Assembly (NCBI GenBank): GCA_963665545.2 | Contig: CAXXKZ010000013.1 | Coordinates: 496,001-560,000, forward strand | From: G963665545 sp963665545 | GTDB taxonomy: Bacteria > Pseudomonadota > Gammaproteobacteria > Xanthomonadales > SZUA-36 | Reading direction: 5' to 3' | DNA: 64,000 bases | Shown here: piece by piece, positions 1-9,498 of the stretch | Layout of the letters: every line of letters starts with the position of its first letter | Position numbering within the stretch: position 1 is the stretch's first letter | Program-made: the position numbers and the translations under genes | Notes under the pieces: model-generated | The model's database searches: none | Seen by the model: the letters and a program-made list of their open reading frames with translations, nothing else | Told to the model about the DNA's origin: nothing

Positions 1-2
1 GC

Positions 3-815
3 CGTACCGTCATTCTTTACCCCATTGAGCACTACCAGCTTTACGAGGCTGCCATGGGTTCTGGACAGACGCTACGGGTAGAAATTGAAAAGTACAGTAT
101 CGACATGGTAATGACGAGCAGCAATAATAGTCTGCCGGTCATGATGGCCCAGGTGGAGCAATTCGGCTTGGATTTTATGGATGCCGGCTACTCACTCTAC
201 CGGCGCAATCAGCCGAATTTTCCGAACCTGGGCCTGCTCATGGCACACCCTGCGTGTTGGCGTGCCGACATGGCAAATGAGCTGGATGCAGAGCGCAGGC
301 GGGCGGTTGAGACTCTGCCCCTGGACTCGCCGGCCCATTTGTACTTGAACCTGATTCTCCAGGATCAGCCCAATTTTGCATCACATAAAGTGGCATTCGA
401 GCGATCAGGTGGCGGAGCGTTTTATGACTTTCACCGACGCTATAGAATGTTTCAGGCCATTGGGCATGGAGAATTTCACGACGTCGCGGAATTGTTCATC
501 GGTCTGCGCGATCGTTGGGTGAAGGACTACCTTGCCCTGGCTTTTTCTCTGAGCCTGGCGGGGGATTGGGAGGCGATGGCAAATGTACTTGAAGAAACAG
601 TGTCAAGAAACTGGCCTGTACTGGCTTACGAAGACCTGCAGGTTTTGCATGCCTTGCTAACCCAAATTAATGCCACTGGATTTAATAGCCAGTTTGATGA
701 CGCATACCTGTCCAAGCTGCGCGATCAAATGCGGCCAGAGGATCTGGTTGCCGGCGTCCAGCCTGTAACCGTGGCCATGTTTTGTCCACCAAACTGGCGG
801 GCGACTGGCCGCTAG
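3..815 (+). CDS. C-terminal part of an unknown protein (5' end outside window)
   Basis: The reading frame is open to the left edge, so the first ATG at 54 is probably internal and the gene starts upstream of the window. About 271 residues are visible. I do not recognise the family. The first ~60 residues alternate hydrophobic strand-like stretches with a pattern reminiscent of the soluble tail that follows the membrane helices in large glycosyltransferase-like membrane proteins; this is a weak inference. The rest looks helical and repeat-like, possibly TPR-like, with no catalytic motif I can name. It ends TAG at 813-815, five bases from the end of the convergent O-antigen-ligase-like gene, which could mean a shared role in glycan work. 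Confidence 0.6.
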   Translation, partial: RTVILYPIEHYQLYEAAMGSGQTLRVEIEKYSIDMVMTSSNNSLPVMMAQVEQFGLDFMDAGYSLYRRNQPNFPNLGLLMAHPACWRADMANELDAERRRAVETLPLDSPAHLYLNLILQDQPNFASHKVAFERSGGGAFYDFHRRYRMFQAIGHGEFHDVAELFIGLRDRWVKDYLALAFSLSLAGDWEAMANVLEETVSRNWPVLAYEDLQVLHALLTQINATGFNSQFDDAYLSKLRDQMRPEDLVAGVQPVTVAMFCPPNWRATGR

Positions 816-820
816 TGTGA

Positions 821-2380
821 TCAGGGCGCAGTAAACAGCGAGCAGACTTTACCGTCCTGCCAATACCGCGGATAGAGCGTATCGATGGGTGCCATTTGCT
901 GGGTTCTGAATTCAAGTCGACGCAGCTCGACGGCCGAAGCGAGCAGTAGAACAAGCGCAACGGTGAGACTCGAAACAAGCAAGCGACCCCCAACAACACC
1001 TGAGCTGTGTAAACGCGTGGTGGGCAGGCTGCCCAATAGCCAGCCCATCATCAACACGGCCACTGTCTGGCTGGCCGGCGTCATGTGCACCGCGCTCAGG
1101 CAGGAATACATTCCGGCGGCGGCAACGCCGGTGGCGAGAAATGCACTGATGTTCGGCTTGCGATTTGACAGCCTTGCAGAGTGTGTCACAGCGCGCAGCA
1201 CGAACCAGGCAAAAAATAGCGCCAGGGCGAGCAGCCCAAGGGCAGCAGGTATGCCCCACTCACCTGCAATTTGAAGCGGCAGGCTGTGGGGGTGACCGGG
1301 GCGGGTAATTTTGCCTTTGCAGGCATAATTCATGGGCCCGATTCCGAACCAGGGATGATGGATTGCGTCATCAATGGAATCCTGCCACAGCGCCAGCTGT
1401 CCGGAGCTGTTCGCCATCGGTCTCCCCAGCGCCAATTCATGAAAACGCCCACGAGACTTCTTGCTGTTCGATTGATCCGCTTGCGCCGGACCTTCGGCTG
1501 ATTCAGATGGACTCTGGCTCACTGCCGAAGTCATCGCAGAGCGATCCTGATCTGTCGACGGCGCATAGCTGAGCAGCACCATGGCGTAAAGCATGCCGCC
1601 GCCCAACATACCCAGACCCTGCCACAACAACAGTGCTCGTCTTGATGATCTGAAGCATACGATGCTCAAGGCCAGCGCAAACACCAGGCTGAGGGCTGCC
1701 CCGCGGGCGCCGGTCATGACGATGAGATACCACTGCAGCGCCAATACCAGAGCGCAGGCAATCAGAACCAGCCGCCTGCCCGGAAACAACAAGGGCAAGG
1801 CTGCCAGTGCCGGAATGATCCAAACCTGGACCTGGTTAAAAAAGCGTGGCCAGGAAAAGTGCATCAAGGCAATCTGGAAACTGAATTCGGTGCCCATTTC
1901 CCACGAAGCAAGCACCCCGGTGGCTTCCTGCAGGCCTACGGCAGCCATGGCGAGCGCCAGCAAGCCAAGTGCCAGGCGGTCGAAATACTGGCCGGCAGCC
2001 TCACGGCAGGCGGCAACAGCCGGAATTGCAAGAACAATCAGCGCAGGCTGGATCACACCCGCGGCTGAATAAGCCAGGTGCATGACGGAATTGGCGCTCA
2101 GTAGTGCCGAACAGATTGCGAGCGTGAACACGATGGCCAAAAGCCAGAGTAGTTGTGGCCAGCGCGTGAGTTGCTTTTCGAAATTGGCTCTCAGTTCGGC
2201 GTTAGCAAGGCATACGGCGAAAATAATCGGCAGGATACTAAGCTGAAGTATCCGCTTGATATCGTAAAGCCAGTAATCCAGGGTGAGAGAGACGGTGGAG
2301 GTGACCAACAAGAAAGTGCCGATCAGAAACGGGACAAACAATGCCGCCACGCGTGCCGAATTCAGTGAAGGAAGCGCCAT
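821..2380 (-). CDS. O-antigen ligase / Wzy_C-like membrane protein
   Basis: A 519-residue, strongly hydrophobic protein with about ten or more membrane segments. A long soluble loop at roughly residues 275-350 holds an Asn/Ser-rich stretch and the motif HPWFGIGPMNY, which matches the conserved periplasmic loop (HP-x-x-G-x-G) of Wzy_C family proteins such as WaaL ligases and PglL oligosaccharyltransferases. These enzymes move a lipid-linked glycan onto lipid A core or onto protein in the periplasm. Lying directly downstream of pilSR on the same strand, it could be a PglL-type ligase for pilin, but the sequence alone does not separate pilin, LPS and other acceptors. The gap to pilR is about 60 bases. 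Confidence 0.75.
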   Translation of the reverse strand: MALPSLNSARVAALFVPFLIGTFLLVTSTVSLTLDYWLYDIKRILQLSILPIIFAVCLANAELRANFEKQLTRWPQLLWLLAIVFTLAICSALLSANSVMHLAYSAAGVIQPALIVLAIPAVAACREAAGQYFDRLALGLLALAMAAVGLQEATGVLASWEMGTEFSFQIALMHFSWPRFFNQVQVWIIPALAALPLLFPGRRLVLIACALVLALQWYLIVMTGARGAALSLVFALALSIVCFRSSRRALLLWQGLGMLGGGMLYAMVLLSYAPSTDQDRSAMTSAVSQSPSESAEGPAQADQSNSKKSRGRFHELALGRPMANSSGQLALWQDSIDDAIHHPWFGIGPMNYACKGKITRPGHPHSLPLQIAGEWGIPAALGLLALALFFAWFVLRAVTHSARLSNRKPNISAFLATGVAAAGMYSCLSAVHMTPASQTVAVLMMGWLLGSLPTTRLHSSGVVGGRLLVSSLTVALVLLLASAVELRRLEFRTQQMAPIDTLYPRYWQDGKVCSLFTAP

Positions 2381-2440
2381 GGTTCTCCAGCCGGGTTCAG
2401 CGGCGATGTGAAGCGCTTCAGGGTGCCCGCTGGGCCTGAA

Positions 2441-3823
2441 TCAGTCGATATCAAATTTCTTTAACTTGTATCGCAGCGACCTGAAGCTGATGCCCAGTAG
2501 TTCCGCCGCCCGGGTTTTATTGTAACGGGCTTTCCTCAACGCATCGACGAGCATTTTTCGCTCGATATCCTCGATATAGGAATCAAGAGACTGATCATCG
2601 GACTTGTCCGGGGTTTCTTTCGCTTCCTGCAGTACGACGCTTTCCAGCAGCAGGTCGTCTGGCTCTATGACATCGCCTTCGCACATGGTCAAGGCGCGCT
2701 GCAAGATGTTGATCAGTTCCCTGACATTGCCGGTGTAATTATGGAATTTCAACACCTCCATCGCCTCGTCGGAAATGGTTGGGGGCTCTCGTTCGTCCCA
2801 TTGTTCGGTGATTTCCGACAAAAAGCGATTGGCCAGCAAAGGGATGTCTTCCACGCGCTCGCTGAGGCTTGGCATAGGCAGTTCTATAACGTTGAGTCTG
2901 AAATACAAATCACTGCGAAACGCGCCACTTTCCACCAGCGGTTTGAGGGGATGGTGGGTGGCGCTGAGGATTCGAACATCCACGGGCACTTCTTCGCGGG
3001 CGCCAATGGGCATCACGACTTTTTCCTGGATGGCGCGAAGCAGTTTGACCTGCATATGAAACGGCAGGTCTGCGACCTCGTCGAGCATCAGCGTTCCACC
3101 GTCGGAGGCCTGAAATAAGCCTTCTTTGTCTGCCGCGGCGCCAGTAAAGCTCCCCTTCCTGTGGCCGAAGAATTCGCTCTCCATCAACTCAGTCGGTATG
3201 GCACCGCAATTCACCGGAATAAACGGGCCGTCCCGTCGAGGGCCCAGGTCATGAATAAGCCGCGCGGCCAGTTCTTTGCCAGAGCCCGAGGCCCCGCTGA
3301 CCAGGACGGGCGCCTGGCTTCTGGCCAGCTTGGCAATCATGACTTTGCATTGCTGAATCGCGGGAGAGTTGCCTGTCAGCTTGTCGAGTGCGGGATGTGC
3401 CATCAATTGCTCGGGTCGGGACTGCGACGGGGCGCCCTGACTGTCCTGGCCGGCAAGCCTCAAGGCCGTGTTGACCAGTTTTCTCAAAATGGCAAGATCC
3501 ACCGGTTTGGAGACAAAATCGAATGCACCCATTTTCAGGGCCCTGACTGCGTCTTCCACCTTGCCATGAGCAGTAATGACTGCGGTTGGAAGTTCGGGAA
3601 ACTGTTCGGTGATGTCGCGCACCAGGTCGAGCCCGTTGCCGTCAGGTAAACGCATATCAGTCAGGCAAAAATCAAACGCCTGTGACTGTAAAGCCCGTCT
3701 GGCTTCACCCAGGTCTTCACTGGTTGTTACTTCCAGGCCCATACGACTGAGGGTGAGTTGCAGCAGCTCTCGAATGTCAGGTTCGTCGTCAACGACCAGC
3801 ACACGTTGCATTTTCTGATCCAT
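2441..3823 (-). CDS. pilR: Type IV pilus sigma-54-dependent response regulator PilR
   Basis: A 460-residue NtrC-family activator. The receiver domain (about residues 8-120) contains the phospho-acceptor context LTDMRLPDGNGL. The AAA+ sigma-54 interaction domain (about 150-380) has Walker A GASGSGKE and the sigma-54 contact motif as GSFTGA. A Fis-type helix-turn-helix (NKTRAAELLGISFRSLRYKL) ends the protein. The start at 3823 is preceded by GGGAG five bases upstream. It lies 34 bases after pilS, so the two are one operon. PilR activates pilin transcription with RpoN, whose gene is also in this window (42751-44178). The assignment to PilR rather than another NtrC-type regulator rests on the PilS-like partner. 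Confidence 0.9.
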   Translation of the reverse strand: MDQKMQRVLVVDDEPDIRELLQLTLSRMGLEVTTSEDLGEARRALQSQAFDFCLTDMRLPDGNGLDLVRDITEQFPELPTAVITAHGKVEDAVRALKMGAFDFVSKPVDLAILRKLVNTALRLAGQDSQGAPSQSRPEQLMAHPALDKLTGNSPAIQQCKVMIAKLARSQAPVLVSGASGSGKELAARLIHDLGPRRDGPFIPVNCGAIPTELMESEFFGHRKGSFTGAAADKEGLFQASDGGTLMLDEVADLPFHMQVKLLRAIQEKVVMPIGAREEVPVDVRILSATHHPLKPLVESGAFRSDLYFRLNVIELPMPSLSERVEDIPLLANRFLSEITEQWDEREPPTISDEAMEVLKFHNYTGNVRELINILQRALTMCEGDVIEPDDLLLESVVLQEAKETPDKSDDQSLDSYIEDIERKMLVDALRKARYNKTRAAELLGISFRSLRYKLKKFDID

Positions 3824-3857
3824 TCGTCTCCCTCGAAAATTGGCTGCGATGGTGGTC

Positions 3858-5522
3858 TCAGCTCATGGATTCAGTTTTCTGAACCCCGGCATCGTCTTTT
3901 TCGGGTATGGGCTGCTTGCGAACCATGGCCAGCTTGATCTGAAATGATGCGCCCTCACCCGGTGCCGAGCGCACCGACAGCTCAGCTTGATTAGCCTCAC
4001 ACAGCTGACGCGCGATGTACAGCCCAAGTCCTGAGCCCTCCTGGCGAGTAGTATAAAACGGCTCAAATATCTTGCCCATTTGGGCAGGCGCAATACCGGG
4101 CCCATTGTCCTTGACAGCCACCACGGCGCTGTTGGTTTTGAGGTCTCGATTGAGTTGGAGCACCACGGTTGGCCGCCGCTCCCCCCTTGTCGCGTGGGCG
4201 ATTGCATTGTCCAGCAGTTTCCAAATCGCTTGATTGAGCTGGCTGCGGTCAAAAACAACCAGTGTCTCTGTCGGGCCAATCTCGTGCTGAAAATCAATGG
4301 GTTCGGTGCTGTGGCTGGTGGCAACTTCGCCAACAATCTCATTCAGAAATTCGTTCAGGTTGACCAATTCTGGCCTGGATTGCTCGCGCCGCGACAGTTG
4401 CAGGATGTTTTCCACGATGCCATTCATCCGGGCCGACTGGTTCTGAATAATATTGATCAGTCTCATTTCGGGCAGCCGCACCACGGAAGATTCCTCCAGC
4501 AATTGGGCGGCGTGGGTGACCGCAGCGAGTGGGTTTCTGATCTCATGCGCGATGCTGCTGGACAGCTTGGCAAGTGAATTTGCTGACAGCTCAGCCGCAC
4601 TACGGGCGACCACGTTACTGTCATTGAGGATAATCACCGTGCCGGTTCCAAACTCACTGGGCAAGGGAATGAAATTCGGTAGCACCTGGGCCTGGGATGG
4701 TTCAAGCATCACCGGTTTGGGTTCCAGGTAAGCCTCCCTTTCCCAATCGGCGAGCGCTTTCTTGAGGCGTGGTGAAACTTCCTCCAGCGACCGTTGCCTG
4801 AGGGTAGGGCTGCCCAGGAGTAACCAGGCGGCCTCGTTTATCACTTTGATCTTGCGGTTGTGATCCAAGGCAATGACGCCCGTTCTCATTCGGCGAATGA
4901 TCAATTCGTTAACGTGCTCAAGCTCGGTCAAAGTGACTCGTTGTTTTTCGGCAATGAGCCGGTAGTCCCTGGCCCAATACGCCAGCCGGTGAGACATCAG
5001 CGCTGATACCATGGCAGTGATGCTGTACAGAGCGGCTTTGATGACTTCCGACAGACTGGCAGCTGCGTTTAGGAATTGCCAGGAGGCCTGGCCGATCATC
5101 GCCAAACTCGCGAGCGAGGCCAAAAACAGTGCATATCGAAGCGGCAGCAGCATCGCCGCCAGGGCGCTGGTGAAAACCAGTAATATGCCCACACCATTGT
5201 CAAGGCCACCAAAGGCAAACAACAACAGCGTCAGGCATATGGCGTCGGTCGCCATCGAGTAACGCGCCAGGCGGTAGTAATCGAAGCGCTTCCGGTAAAT
5301 TGCCAGCACATGAAGGCAAGCCAGTACAACGAAACCGATCAGGGTAACCGACGCAAATTCAGGAAAGTCATCTGAAACATCAGTGCTGACCAGCCCACTG
5401 AAATAACCGAACCCCAGCACCACTGCGATGATCAGCCGATAAAAGCTCAGAAAGTTGACCACCCGCCGCGTCAGAGACGTTGACAGTGGATAAGAGGTGA
5501 AATCCGGGGCGTTACTGCTCAT
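3858..5522 (-). CDS. pilS: Sensor histidine kinase PilS
   Basis: Membrane sensor kinase, partner of PilR. About six membrane segments occupy the first ~185 residues, followed by a PAS-like region, a dimerisation/phosphoacceptor domain with the H-box SIAHEIRNPLAA and a C-terminal ATPase domain with N-box, G1 (DNGPGI) and G2 (GSGLGLYIARQLC) motifs. PilS phosphorylates PilR to control pilin expression. An upstream TTG at 5567 would add 15 residues; I chose the ATG at 5522 because no ribosome site supports the TTG, but neither start has a convincing Shine-Dalgarno sequence. Divergent from sucC, with about 280 bases between them. Confidence 0.88.
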   Translation of the reverse strand: MSSNAPDFTSYPLSTSLTRRVVNFLSFYRLIIAVVLGFGYFSGLVSTDVSDDFPEFASVTLIGFVVLACLHVLAIYRKRFDYYRLARYSMATDAICLTLLLFAFGGLDNGVGILLVFTSALAAMLLPLRYALFLASLASLAMIGQASWQFLNAAASLSEVIKAALYSITAMVSALMSHRLAYWARDYRLIAEKQRVTLTELEHVNELIIRRMRTGVIALDHNRKIKVINEAAWLLLGSPTLRQRSLEEVSPRLKKALADWEREAYLEPKPVMLEPSQAQVLPNFIPLPSEFGTGTVIILNDSNVVARSAAELSANSLAKLSSSIAHEIRNPLAAVTHAAQLLEESSVVRLPEMRLINIIQNQSARMNGIVENILQLSRREQSRPELVNLNEFLNEIVGEVATSHSTEPIDFQHEIGPTETLVVFDRSQLNQAIWKLLDNAIAHATRGERRPTVVLQLNRDLKTNSAVVAVKDNGPGIAPAQMGKIFEPFYTTRQEGSGLGLYIARQLCEANQAELSVRSAPGEGASFQIKLAMVRKQPIPEKDDAGVQKTESMS

Positions 5523-5642
5523 TGACGGATTTCTGGTCGTCGGGGAGTGCCGGTGAATTCCTTGCAAACAATGATGGCCGTGCCCTCGGTCGTATCAAAG
5601 ATCATCGCAGTAACTATTGCCTTCCAGGCATTTTCACTGACC

Positions 5643-5670
5643 TTGACCCCCACAGTATATCAATTGTAAT
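5643..5670 (+). promoter_or_regulatory. Candidate sigma-70 promoter for sucCD
   Basis: TTGACC at 5643-5648 and TGTAAT at 5665-5670 are separated by 16 bases. Each box matches the consensus at five of six positions. The predicted start would lie near 5677, giving a leader of roughly 125 bases before the sucC ATG. It was found by eye only. Confidence 0.4.
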
Positions 5671-5803
5671 TACTCTTTGATCTTCAGGTGCATTTCGGGA
5701 GAAAATGTCGGATTCATCTTGTGGTCGGCTTCAAGTCGGCCCCCATTACTTGGCCCGCGCAACCCGCCGGGCGATCGGCCGGAGCGGGATTCCAGGAGTA
5801 AGC

Positions 5804-6964
5804 ATGAACTTTCATGAATATCAGGCCAAAGACCTGTTTGAACAATATGGCTTGCCGGTGCCGGCCGGGCGGGCAACGAATTCCGCCGATGAAGCAGTGA
5901 ACATCGCACAGGAATTGGGAGGCGAACAGTGGGTTGTGAAAGCACAGGTGCATGCAGGTGGTCGCGGCAAGGCGGGTGGTGTGAAGCTGGCCAATTCGTT
6001 GGATGAAGTCAGGTCGCTGGCTGGAGCGATGCTGCAAATGGAAATCAGCACCTACCAGACGGGCGGCCGCGCCTTGCCGGTCAATGAGGTACTTATCGCC
6101 GAGGCGAGCAGCATTGTTTCCGAACTCTATCTTTCCGCCCTGATCGACCGTGTCAATCGGTGCGTTACGTTCATGGGTTCAGCCGCCGGCGGCGTCGATA
6201 TCGAGGAAGTCGCCGCCACTCATCCTGAAAAAATCGTCACCATCCAGGTTGACAACACGGTGGGCCTTCAGGCATTCCAGATGCGGCAGATGGGATTTGG
6301 CCTGGGGCTGACCGCAAATCAGATCAAGCAGTTGGGCAAGATCATGACTGGGCTGTACCGTCTTTTCACAGATAAAGACCTTAGTTTGATTGAGGTCAAT
6401 CCGTTGATTATCGATGACCGTGAAGACCTGATTTGCCTTGATGCCAAGATTAACATTGATGATAACGCGCTGTTTCGGCATCCGGACCTGGCAGAATTGC
6501 GCGACGAATCACAGGAAGATCCAACCGAAGCCGCAGCCCGTAGATTTGACCTTAACTATGTCACGCTCGACGGCAATATCGCCTGCATGGTTAACGGTGC
6601 GGGCTTGGCAATGGCAACGATGGACGTGGTGAAGCTTGCCGGCGGTGAGCCTGCGAACTTCCTCGATGTGGGGGGCGGCTCAAACGCCCAGCGGGTCAAG
6701 GGCGCCTTCAAATTGATTCTTTCCAGCGATCGCGTCGAAGCAATCCTGGTCAATATTTTCGGGGGCATTGTTCGCTGCGATGAAATTGCCCTTGGCATTA
6801 TCGAAGCGGTCAGGGAAGTGGGTGTCAACGTGCCGGTGATAGCCCGGCTCGAAGGCACCAACGTGGACCAGGGCCGCCGGATGCTTAAGGAAAGTGGGCT
6901 GGCGATAATCGCTGCAACTGATTTGAACGACGCGGCTAAGAAAGCCGTCAACGCAATCTCCTGA
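5804..6964 (+). CDS. sucC: Succinyl-CoA synthetase, ADP/GDP-forming, beta subunit
   Basis: A 386-residue ATP-grasp subunit that, with SucD, interconverts succinyl-CoA and succinate with substrate-level phosphorylation in the TCA cycle. The N-terminus reads MNFHEYQAKDLF, typical of SucC. The ATP-grasp segments KAQVHAGGRGKAGGVK and NPLI are present, and the C-terminal CoA-ligase domain contains NFLDVGGG and NIFGGIVRCD. The frame is open further upstream, but AGGAG at 5794-5798 and the family N-terminus fix the start at 5804. sucD follows after 11 bases. The usual sdh-suc neighbours (sucAB) are not adjacent, so this is a stand-alone sucCD pair, as in several gammaproteobacteria. Confidence 0.96.
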   Translation: MNFHEYQAKDLFEQYGLPVPAGRATNSADEAVNIAQELGGEQWVVKAQVHAGGRGKAGGVKLANSLDEVRSLAGAMLQMEISTYQTGGRALPVNEVLIAEASSIVSELYLSALIDRVNRCVTFMGSAAGGVDIEEVAATHPEKIVTIQVDNTVGLQAFQMRQMGFGLGLTANQIKQLGKIMTGLYRLFTDKDLSLIEVNPLIIDDREDLICLDAKINIDDNALFRHPDLAELRDESQEDPTEAAARRFDLNYVTLDGNIACMVNGAGLAMATMDVVKLAGGEPANFLDVGGGSNAQRVKGAFKLILSSDRVEAILVNIFGGIVRCDEIALGIIEAVREVGVNVPVIARLEGTNVDQGRRMLKESGLAIIAATDLNDAAKKAVNAIS

Positions 6965-6975
6965 GGACCCAATTC

Positions 6976-7851
6976 ATGAGTGTACTTGTCAACAGCAGCA
7001 CAAGGGTCATTTGCCAGGGGTTCACCGGCAATCAGGGGACATTCCATTCCAGGCATGCTCTTGATTACGGCACCCGGCTTGTCGGCGGCGTTACGCCTGG
7101 AAAAGGCGGTTCTGAACACCTTGGCCTGCCGGTCTTTGATACCGTCGCCCAGGCCGTCGACGTCACGGGGGCTGAAGCCAGCGTAATCTATGTTCCACCC
7201 CCATTTGCTGCCGACGCCATACTCGAAGCAGTGGACGCCGGGGTGGGTGTCATCGTCACCATCACGGAGGGCATTCCGGTGCAGGACATGATGCGAGTTC
7301 GGGCCGTCATCGAAAACCGGCCAGATACCTGGTTGATTGGGCCAAATTGCCCGGGGATCATTACCCCGGGAGAGTGCAAAATTGGCATCATGCCTGGCGC
7401 AATCCACAGCAAGGGTCGTGTCGGCGTCGTATCGCGATCGGGCACACTGACTTACGAAGCGGTGTATCAGACCACGCTCGCCGGCCTCGGTCAGTCAACC
7501 TGCATCGGGATTGGCGGAGACCCGATCCAGGGCATGAACTTTATCGATGTGCTGAGGCTCTTCCAGGACGATCAAGAAACTGACGGAATTATCATGGTGG
7601 GTGAAATCGGTGGAACGGCCGAGGAAGATGCCGCGGCCTTTATTGCCGATCATGTCAGCAAGCCGGTTGTCGCTTACATCGCCGGTGTCACCGCGCCACC
7701 GGGCAAACGGATGGGCCACGCAGGCGCCATAATTGCAGGAGGCAAGGGCACCGCGGAGGCAAAGTTTGCGGCGCTGGAAAGTGCCGGTGTCACCACGGTA
7801 CGTTCTCCGGCAGACTTGGGCAAGGCCCTGGTCGAACGAATGCAGCGTTGA
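6976..7851 (+). CDS. sucD: Succinyl-CoA synthetase alpha subunit
   Basis: A 291-residue partner of SucC. An N-terminal CoA-binding Rossmann domain (GFTGNQGTFHS) is followed by the ligase domain. The phosphohistidine lies in RMGHAGAIIAGGKG near residue 246, the histidine phosphorylated during catalysis. Length and motifs match the family. GAGGA eight bases before the ATG serves as ribosome site. Co-transcribed with sucC; nadE begins 21 bases after its stop, so a three-gene transcript is likely. Confidence 0.96.
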   Translation: MSVLVNSSTRVICQGFTGNQGTFHSRHALDYGTRLVGGVTPGKGGSEHLGLPVFDTVAQAVDVTGAEASVIYVPPPFAADAILEAVDAGVGVIVTITEGIPVQDMMRVRAVIENRPDTWLIGPNCPGIITPGECKIGIMPGAIHSKGRVGVVSRSGTLTYEAVYQTTLAGLGQSTCIGIGGDPIQGMNFIDVLRLFQDDQETDGIIMVGEIGGTAEEDAAAFIADHVSKPVVAYIAGVTAPPGKRMGHAGAIIAGGKGTAEAKFAALESAGVTTVRSPADLGKALVERMQR

Positions 7852-7872
7852 GCGCAGGCAACGGGCCGCACA

Positions 7873-9492
7873 ATGATCAAATTGGCACTGGTGCAGGAAG
7901 ACTTTCTGGTGGGCGACATCGGCGGGAATCTGGCCAAGGCGCTGGATGCAACAGCCAAAGCGAGGCGCTCAGGCGCTGACCTGGTACTGTTCCCTGAGCT
8001 GGCCCTCAGCGGCTATCCTCCGGAGGATCTGATTCTCAGACCCGGCTTCATGCGCCGCAGTGCTCAAGCGCTGGAGGAATTTGTTCAGTCCGTCCATGAT
8101 ATTGACGCAGTGATCGGACACCCTTGGGAGGATCGATCCAGGCGTTTCAATGCAATCAGCTGGATTCGCGAGGGTCGCATCCTTGGCAGGTACTTCAAAC
8201 AATTGTTGCCCAACTACGCCGTTTTCGACGAAAGAAGATACTTTAGCCCAGGTTCAGAGTCCCTGGTTATCGAGGTGCGGGGTTGTCCTGTCGGGGTGCT
8301 CATTTGCGAGGATGCCTGGCAGTCTGGGCCGGCAAATCTTGCCGTAGATGCGGGCGCGAAATTGCTGCTCATCGCGAACGCTTCTCCATACCGCCACGAC
8401 AAGCAGGCCGCCAGGGAACGAATGTTGAAGGACCGCCATCGCGACACCGGATTGCCGATCGTGTTTTGCAACCTTGTCGGCGGCCAAGATGAGTTGGTAT
8501 TTGATGGCCGCAGCCTGTTGATTGACGGTAATGGTGAACTGGGGAGCCCCGCGCCGCTGTGCGAGGAAGTGCTGCTGAGCGTTGAATTTGATCCGGCTTC
8601 GGGCGCACTCAAGCCAATTCATTGGCCGACATCGAATGTCGGTTCTGAAGCTGAAATTTACCAGGTTCTGACGCTCGGTCTGCGGGATTATGTGCACAAG
8701 AACGGTTTCACGGATGTCGTCTTCGGGCTCTCCGGCGGAATCGACTCTGCCCTGTGTCTGGCCATCACGGTGGACGCTCTGGGCAGCGATCACGTGCATA
8801 CGGTCATGATGCCGTCACGTCACACGTCCGGTCTCAGCATTGAATTGGCGCAGGAACAGGCAGTTGGACTGGGCGTCGACCACCGCTGCATATCCATAGA
8901 ACCTGCCTTTGAGGCGTTGTTAATGCTTCTGGAGCCCTCCTTCGAAGGATTACCGCCCGATCTGACTGAAGAAAACCTGCAGGCGCGGGCCAGGGCCAAC
9001 ATCGTCATGGCGCTGTCCAATAAGTTTGGCTGGTTACTCATTACCACCAGCAACAAAAGTGAGGCCGCTGTGGGTTACACCACCATTTACGGCGACATGT
9101 GTGGTGGCTTCGGACCTTTACTGGATTGTTTCAAGACCCGGGTTTATGCACTGGCGGAATTCCGCAACACGATTTCTGCCGCCATTCCCAGAGGCGTCAT
9201 TGAACGGCCACCGTCGGCAGAATTGCGTCCTGACCAGTCGGATCAAGACTCACTGCCGCCGTACGCGCAACTCGATCAGATTCTTGAACGATATATCGAA
9301 CTCGACTGGTCGATCAGCAGAATAGTCAACGAGGGATTCGAAGAGGAGACCGTCCGCGCGGTCGCCGGAATGGTGTTGAGAAACGAATACAAGCGGCGCC
9401 AGTCGGCACCCGGCGTCAGAATCACATCCAGGGCCTTTGGGCGGGACCGGCGTTACCCGATTACATCGGGCTGGAGAGATGCAGCCGACTAA
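7873..9492 (+). CDS. nadE: Glutamine-dependent NAD+ synthetase
   Basis: A 539-residue two-domain enzyme. The N-terminal nitrilase-like glutaminase (about 1-260) has the Glu-Lys-Cys triad in FPELALSGYPPEDL, KQLLPNYAVFDE and VGVLICEDAW. The C-terminal synthetase (about 270-539) has the ATP-pyrophosphatase loop FGLSGGIDSAL and TTSNKSE. It converts nicotinate adenine dinucleotide to NAD using glutamine as ammonia source. The long form is distinct from the ~275-residue ammonia-dependent NadE of E. coli. Probably in the sucCD transcript. It ends seven bases from the convergent bamD gene. Confidence 0.95.
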   Translation: MIKLALVQEDFLVGDIGGNLAKALDATAKARRSGADLVLFPELALSGYPPEDLILRPGFMRRSAQALEEFVQSVHDIDAVIGHPWEDRSRRFNAISWIREGRILGRYFKQLLPNYAVFDERRYFSPGSESLVIEVRGCPVGVLICEDAWQSGPANLAVDAGAKLLLIANASPYRHDKQAARERMLKDRHRDTGLPIVFCNLVGGQDELVFDGRSLLIDGNGELGSPAPLCEEVLLSVEFDPASGALKPIHWPTSNVGSEAEIYQVLTLGLRDYVHKNGFTDVVFGLSGGIDSALCLAITVDALGSDHVHTVMMPSRHTSGLSIELAQEQAVGLGVDHRCISIEPAFEALLMLLEPSFEGLPPDLTEENLQARARANIVMALSNKFGWLLITTSNKSEAAVGYTTIYGDMCGGFGPLLDCFKTRVYALAEFRNTISAAIPRGVIERPPSAELRPDQSDQDSLPPYAQLDQILERYIELDWSISRIVNEGFEEETVRAVAGMVLRNEYKRRQSAPGVRITSRAFGRDRRYPITSGWRDAAD

Positions 9493-9498
9493 GTCCAA

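Noticed and set aside
885..1274. Plus-strand frame opposite the O-antigen-ligase-like gene
   Set aside because: It is a shadow of the minus-strand coding sequence, with no ribosome site or recognisable domain; the same applies to the other long opposite-strand frames in this GC-rich DNA.
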